Assembly (NCBI GenBank): GCA_003151665.1 | Contig: PLYD01000107.1 | Location: forward strand, 1-8,702 | Origin: Candidatus Dormiibacterota bacterium | GTDB lineage: Bacteria; Chloroflexota; Dormibacteria; Dormibacterales; Dormibacteraceae | Length of the DNA stretch: 8,702 nucleotides | Direction: 5' to 3' | Notes under the pieces: generated by a model | The model's database searches: none | Told to the model about the DNA's origin: nothing | What the model saw: the letters and a program-made list of their open reading frames with translations, nothing else | In this document: piece after piece, positions 7,267 to 8,702 of the stretch | Layout of the letters: every line of letters begins with the position of its first letter | How positions within the stretch are numbered: the stretch's first letter is position 1 | Translations under genes and position numbers: made by a program

Positions 7267-8702
7267 ATGGCGTTCTTGCCGGCAGCCCGCCAACCCGGCC
7301 CTCGTCTGTGGGCAGCGGCGGTCGCGGTGGTGGTCGTCGTGGCGCACGTTCCGGCGTTCTTTCATCGGCTCCTGGACGGCGACGAGGCGATCTACGGCTC
7401 GATCGCCGCGCTCATGAATCTCGGCGGCCGGCTTTATGCCGAAGGCGGAGTCGACAACAAACCGCCAGGGATCTTCTGGGTCTATGCCGCGACCTTCCAC
7501 GTGGCGGGGACCTATCAGATGACAGCGATTCATCTCGTCGGACTGATCGTCATGCTGGCAACCTGCAGCCTTCTTTTTGTGGTCGGCCGATCGCTGTACG
7601 GCGTGCGGGCCGGACTGCTCGCGGCCCTCATCTACGGAATTCTCACGGCAGCCGGCAACCCCAGGCTCCTGGCCTCGAACACCGAGATCTTCATGATGCT
7701 GCCGCTCACCGCCTCCTTCCTTCTAACGCTGCGACGCCAGTGGCTATGGTCCGGTGCGCTTCTGGTGGCGGCGGGCGCGTTCCGGCAGGTGGCCGCCGTC
7801 AACCTGCTTCTGGTGCCCCTCGCAATCGTCCTAATGGAGCCGCCGCCCAAGCGGGTACGCGCGTTTGCCTTGTTTGCCGGCGGTTTGGCCGGCGCCGTGC
7901 TGCTGGCTGCGGCATTGCTCGCTGCGACAGGCTCGCTCATCGGATTCTGGGACTGGACGATCCAGACGCTGTACGGGTACGCGACCCTCAACTGGACGCC
8001 CTCCCTTGTCTGGATGCGCGCACAGGACAGCGTGGTTCCGTTCGTGCTCTCGGCGGTGGTGGTCTGGGTGGCCGCCATTGCGTTCGCCTGGCGGTGGAAG
8101 CGCCTGCCGCCCGCCGCGCAGCTCATCGTGGCGTGGCTGGCCGTCTCGATACCCGGATCGCTGGCCGGTGGCCACCTTTCATGGCACTACTTCATCCAGG
8201 TGATGGGCCCTCTGGCGCTCCTCGCGGCATTCGCCATCGACAGGGCGCTGGACACCTCGCGCAGGCGCTGGGTGACAGCGGTCGCGATCGCGGGTCTCGC
8301 GCTACCCATGGCCGGTTGGGGCGTGTTCGACCTGGTCGCAGACCCGCTGACCTATGACTTCAGGGCGCCCGTTCCAGCGCACGAGGCAGTCGCCGCCTAC
8401 ATCCGGGCCCATACGCGAGCGGAGGATCGCGTCTTTGTCTGGGGCGACTGGCCCGCTCTATATCTCGAATCCGACAGGATCATGGCAAGCCGCTTTCCCG
8501 GCTTCCTGCGAGGCTTCGCCCGCGGCTCGGCGCTGCCACCAAACAACTGGGACACATCTGCGGCCGTGTGGCCGGCCCTGCAGGCAGACCTCATGCTGCA
8601 CCCGCCGGCGCTCATCGTCGACACCGCGGCCTCCGCGAACTGGAGCGACTTCTCGATGTACCCGATGAGCACCTATCCGGTGCTCGCTCAGTTCGTCGCT
8701 GC
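7267..8702 (+). CDS. GT39/PMT-type membrane glycosyltransferase (partial, C-terminus outside window)
   Basis: This frame is open from ATG 7267 to the window end, giving 478 visible residues; an in-frame TAG at 7255-7257 excludes a longer start. After a short N-terminus and one hydrophobic segment (about 15-32), the first external loop carries the GT39 signature LLDGDEAIYGSIA. D37, D39 and E40 are the acidic residues where the family places catalysis. GVDNKPPGIFW (61-71) follows, the usual D-x-KPPG element. About ten further hydrophobic segments reach residue ~355, including GGHLSWHYFIQVMGPLALLA, a layout common in this family. A soluble C-terminal region follows, with VAAYIRAHT, DRVFVWGDWPALYLES and LIVDTAAS. 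Relatives suggest only a few dozen residues lie beyond the window. GT39 enzymes take sugars from polyprenyl-phosphate donors and transfer them to lipids or proteins on the outer face of the membrane. The specific substrate is unknown. The neighbouring GT87 gene suggests a shared envelope-glycan role. Confidence 0.87.
   Translation, partial: MAFLPAARQPGPRLWAAAVAVVVVVAHVPAFFHRLLDGDEAIYGSIAALMNLGGRLYAEGGVDNKPPGIFWVYAATFHVAGTYQMTAIHLVGLIVMLATCSLLFVVGRSLYGVRAGLLAALIYGILTAAGNPRLLASNTEIFMMLPLTASFLLTLRRQWLWSGALLVAAGAFRQVAAVNLLLVPLAIVLMEPPPKRVRAFALFAGGLAGAVLLAAALLAATGSLIGFWDWTIQTLYGYATLNWTPSLVWMRAQDSVVPFVLSAVVVWVAAIAFAWRWKRLPPAAQLIVAWLAVSIPGSLAGGHLSWHYFIQVMGPLALLAAFAIDRALDTSRRRWVTAVAIAGLALPMAGWGVFDLVADPLTYDFRAPVPAHEAVAAYIRAHTRAEDRVFVWGDWPALYLESDRIMASRFPGFLRGFARGSALPPNNWDTSAAVWPALQADLMLHPPALIVDTAASANWSDFSMYPMSTYPVLAQFVA

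Noticed and set aside
6576..7268. A 230-codon minus-strand frame overlapping the GT87 gene
   Set aside because: It is out of frame with the GT87 protein, low in hydrophobic segments, and Arg/Gly/Ser-rich, which is typical of a shadow frame.
7308..8357. A 349-codon open frame on the plus strand inside the GT39 gene, in a different frame
   Set aside because: Its product is Arg/Gly/Ala-rich with no family motif or membrane segments. The frame from 7267 gives a coherent GT39 protein through the whole region, so this is a GC-rich shadow.
1..8702. CRISPR arrays, tRNA or rRNA genes, insertion sequences, attachment sites
   Set aside because: I saw no spaced direct repeats, no cloverleaf-like segments, no transposase motifs and no terminal inverted repeats. 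Nearly all bases are accounted for by the five genes.

Overview
This window comes from a GC-rich bacterial chromosome (roughly two thirds G+C by eye) and is almost entirely protein coding. It holds five genes. Four lie on the minus strand and are probably co-transcribed; the fifth is divergent on the plus strand. The GTG and TTG starts, the paired helicase-nuclease architecture and the GT87/GT39 membrane glycosyltransferases fit a soil-type Actinomycetota, Chloroflexota or Dormibacterota genome. The sequence alone does not decide the phylum.

Minus strand, in transcription order. (1) 7231-6095: a polytopic GT87 (DUF2029) polyprenyl-phosphate-sugar glycosyltransferase. (2) 6111-5119: an aldo-keto reductase closely resembling E. 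coli YghZ/Gpr (L-glyceraldehyde 3-phosphate reductase), overlapping gene 1 by 17 nt. (3) 5047-1826: a 1073-residue UvrD-type SF1 helicase fused to a RecB-type nuclease with a probable Fe-S cluster. It begins at a TTG 71 nt after the reductase stop. (4) 1829 to beyond position 1: a second UvrD-type helicase, joined to gene 3 by an ATGA stop/start overlap and cut by the window edge inside motif V. Genes 3 and 4 look like the two subunits of an AdnAB/AddAB-type helicase-nuclease that resects double-strand breaks.

Plus strand: from 7267 to the window end, a GT39/PMT-type membrane glycosyltransferase, probably lacking only its last few dozen residues. It is head-to-head with the GT87 gene across a 35-bp gap, so the two probably act on lipid-linked sugars at the membrane.

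The only non-coding stretches are 5048-5118 (71 bp, with a candidate promoter, a G-rich tract and a Shine-Dalgarno sequence) and 7232-7266 (35 bp, divergent start region). I found no RNA genes, mobile elements, CRISPR arrays or convincing terminators. The main points for a second look are the helicase-nuclease pair and the absence of a Q motif in its upstream subunit. I do not see a clearly new system.
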